This document shows, in pieces, positions 31,125 to 32,029 of a stretch of 32,029 bases of DNA. The notes beneath the pieces are model-generated. The model was not told where the DNA came from and searched no databases. It saw only the letters and a list, made by a program, of their open reading frames with translations. The stretch is from positions 1 to 32,029 of the forward strand of contig JAAYZX010000114.1 in assembly GCA_012514635.1 (NCBI GenBank). The letters are read 5' to 3'. The stretch's first letter is position 1. Each line of letters opens with the position of its first letter. The translations under genes and the position numbers were made by a program. This DNA comes from Actinomycetota bacterium (GTDB lineage Bacteria; Actinomycetota; Thermoleophilia; RBG-16-64-13).

Positions 31125-32029
31125 AGAGATTGTTGCTGAACCACCTTCGACCATATCGGATACAGGCCGTCTTTGTGGTGTTGCTGGTACTGGTGCAGGC
31201 TCTTGCCAACCTATACCTTCCCGATCTGAACGCGCAGATCATCAACAATGGGGTCGCCCGCGGTGATACGGCGTATATCGCGCGCATGGGGGGATTCATG
31301 TTGGTGGTCTCGCTGGTGGTCGCGGTGTGCTCCATCTCCGCCGTGTATTTGAGTTCCAGGATCGCCATGGGTGTGGGCCGCGATATCCGGGGCACCCTCT
31401 TTCGCAAGGTGGAGAGCTTCTCGCAGGCGGAGGTCAATCGCTTCGGGACGCCGTCGCTCATCAACCGTAACACCAACGACGTTCAGCAGGTGCAGATGTT
31501 GGTGGCGGTGGGTCTGACCATGATGCTGATGGCGCCGATCATGGGTGTGGGCGGCGTGATCATGGCTCTGCGTCAAGATGTGCCGCTGTCGGCCTTGCTG
31601 GCCGTGGTTGTTCCGCTCATGCTGGTGGTGATTGTGTTCTTGGTGAGGCGGGCGGTACCTCTGTTCCGGACTATGCAGGTGAGGTTGGACCGTATCAACC
31701 AGGTTATGCGGGAAACTCTAGCCGGTATCCGAGTTATCAGGGCGTTTGTACGCACCCGCCACGAGGAGCAACGCTTTGAAGAGGCCAACCTCGCCCTAAT
31801 GGATACGGGCCTCCGGGTAACGAAGCTTTTCGCGATCATGATGCCCACCCTCTTCGGGATCATGAATTTGTCTACGGTTGCCATCATGTACTTTGGGGGT
31901 CAGCGGGTAGCCAGTGGGGAGATGCCCATTGGCAACCTGACGGCGTTCATCGCCTACGTCATGCAGATTCTCATCTCGGTCATGATGGCCACCATGATGA
32001 TGGCCATGGTGCCCCGTGCGGCGGCTTCG
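31121..32029 (+). CDS. ABC exporter permease half (type I exporter), runs off the window
   Basis: The GTG at 31121 opens a frame that continues past the end; 303 codons are visible. It starts 'VKRLLLNHLRPYRIQAVFVV' and shows the exporter membrane domain: 'DLNAQIINNGVARGDTAYIA' in the first external loop, 'GRDIRGTLFRKVESFSQAEV' (coupling helix), 'LINRNTNDVQQVQMLV', then 'MRETLAGIRVIRAFVRTRHE'. These are signatures of the LmrA/MsbA/BmrCD group that carries the ATPase on the same chain, so the nucleotide-binding domain should follow outside the window. With a MarR repressor it is probably a drug or lipid efflux pump, often a heterodimer with a second gene downstream. Confidence 0.92.
   Translation, partial: MKRLLLNHLRPYRIQAVFVVLLVLVQALANLYLPDLNAQIINNGVARGDTAYIARMGGFMLVVSLVVAVCSISAVYLSSRIAMGVGRDIRGTLFRKVESFSQAEVNRFGTPSLINRNTNDVQQVQMLVAVGLTMMLMAPIMGVGGVIMALRQDVPLSALLAVVVPLMLVVIVFLVRRAVPLFRTMQVRLDRINQVMRETLAGIRVIRAFVRTRHEEQRFEEANLALMDTGLRVTKLFAIMMPTLFGIMNLSTVAIMYFGGQRVASGEMPIGNLTAFIAYVMQILISVMMATMMMAMVPRAAAS

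Overview
The window is GC-rich bacterial chromosomal DNA with dense gene packing, many GTG or TTG starts, frequent GTGA/ATGA stop-start overlaps and good Shine-Dalgarno sites. A sortase-anchored surface protein, a LytR-CpsA-Psr (LCP) protein with a Thr/Ser-rich linker, DegV proteins and lipoprotein signal peptides point to a high-GC Gram-positive organism. Tryptophanase, iron-sulfur flavoproteins, an HcnAB/proline-dehydrogenase-like oxidoreductase, catalase and a hemerythrin-like protein suggest an anaerobe or microaerophile with oxygen defence. My best guess is an actinobacterial lineage near Coriobacteriia; this is an inference, not proven.

Layout. 1-4684: the 3' part of a large repeat-rich cell-wall-anchored protein (TPKTG signal), then its class B sortase, separated by a strong hairpin. 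4800-6254: catalase on the minus strand, preceded by the scar of an NDP-forming acyl-CoA synthetase gene pair (6299-6946). 7024-8991: flavin reductase, NADPH-dependent FMN reductase and a cyclase-family metal hydrolase. 9025-13763: minus-strand run of LCP protein, GDT1-type cation transporter, oxalate/formate-type MFS transporter and a metallo-beta-lactamase-fold protein. 13957-15105: lipoprotein HtrA protease. 15195-15851: divergent uracil-DNA glycosylase-like protein. 15970-16056: a tiny lipoprotein-like ORF. 16161-19428: minus-strand small beta protein, Tex and hemerythrin-like protein. 19565-20183: a broken CARF-domain (CRISPR ancillary) gene with no CRISPR array beside it. 20184-20755: a gene-poor stretch with candidate control elements.

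20756-23180 is a tight operon of two DegV/FakB-like fatty-acid-binding proteins and the acyltransferase PlsY, which fits handling of exogenous fatty acids through acyl phosphate. 23211-27877 holds a two-subunit FAD/Fe-S dehydrogenase (DAO-type subunit plus a fusion of [2Fe-2S], FAD/NAD, ferredoxin and BFD domains) divergent from two flavodoxin-fold redox proteins, followed by an isochorismatase-family amidohydrolase (27915-28529). Together they look like an amino acid or amine catabolism neighbourhood, which also includes tryptophanase (28572-29963). The window ends with cyclophilin (minus), then a MarR regulator with a well-placed candidate operator and the start of an ABC exporter that runs off the end.

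The most unusual items are the orphan CARF remnant, the FakB-FakB-PlsY operon in which the first FakB appears to lack the family histidine, the UDG-like protein with altered catalytic motifs, and the deletion-fusion acyl-CoA synthetase scar.
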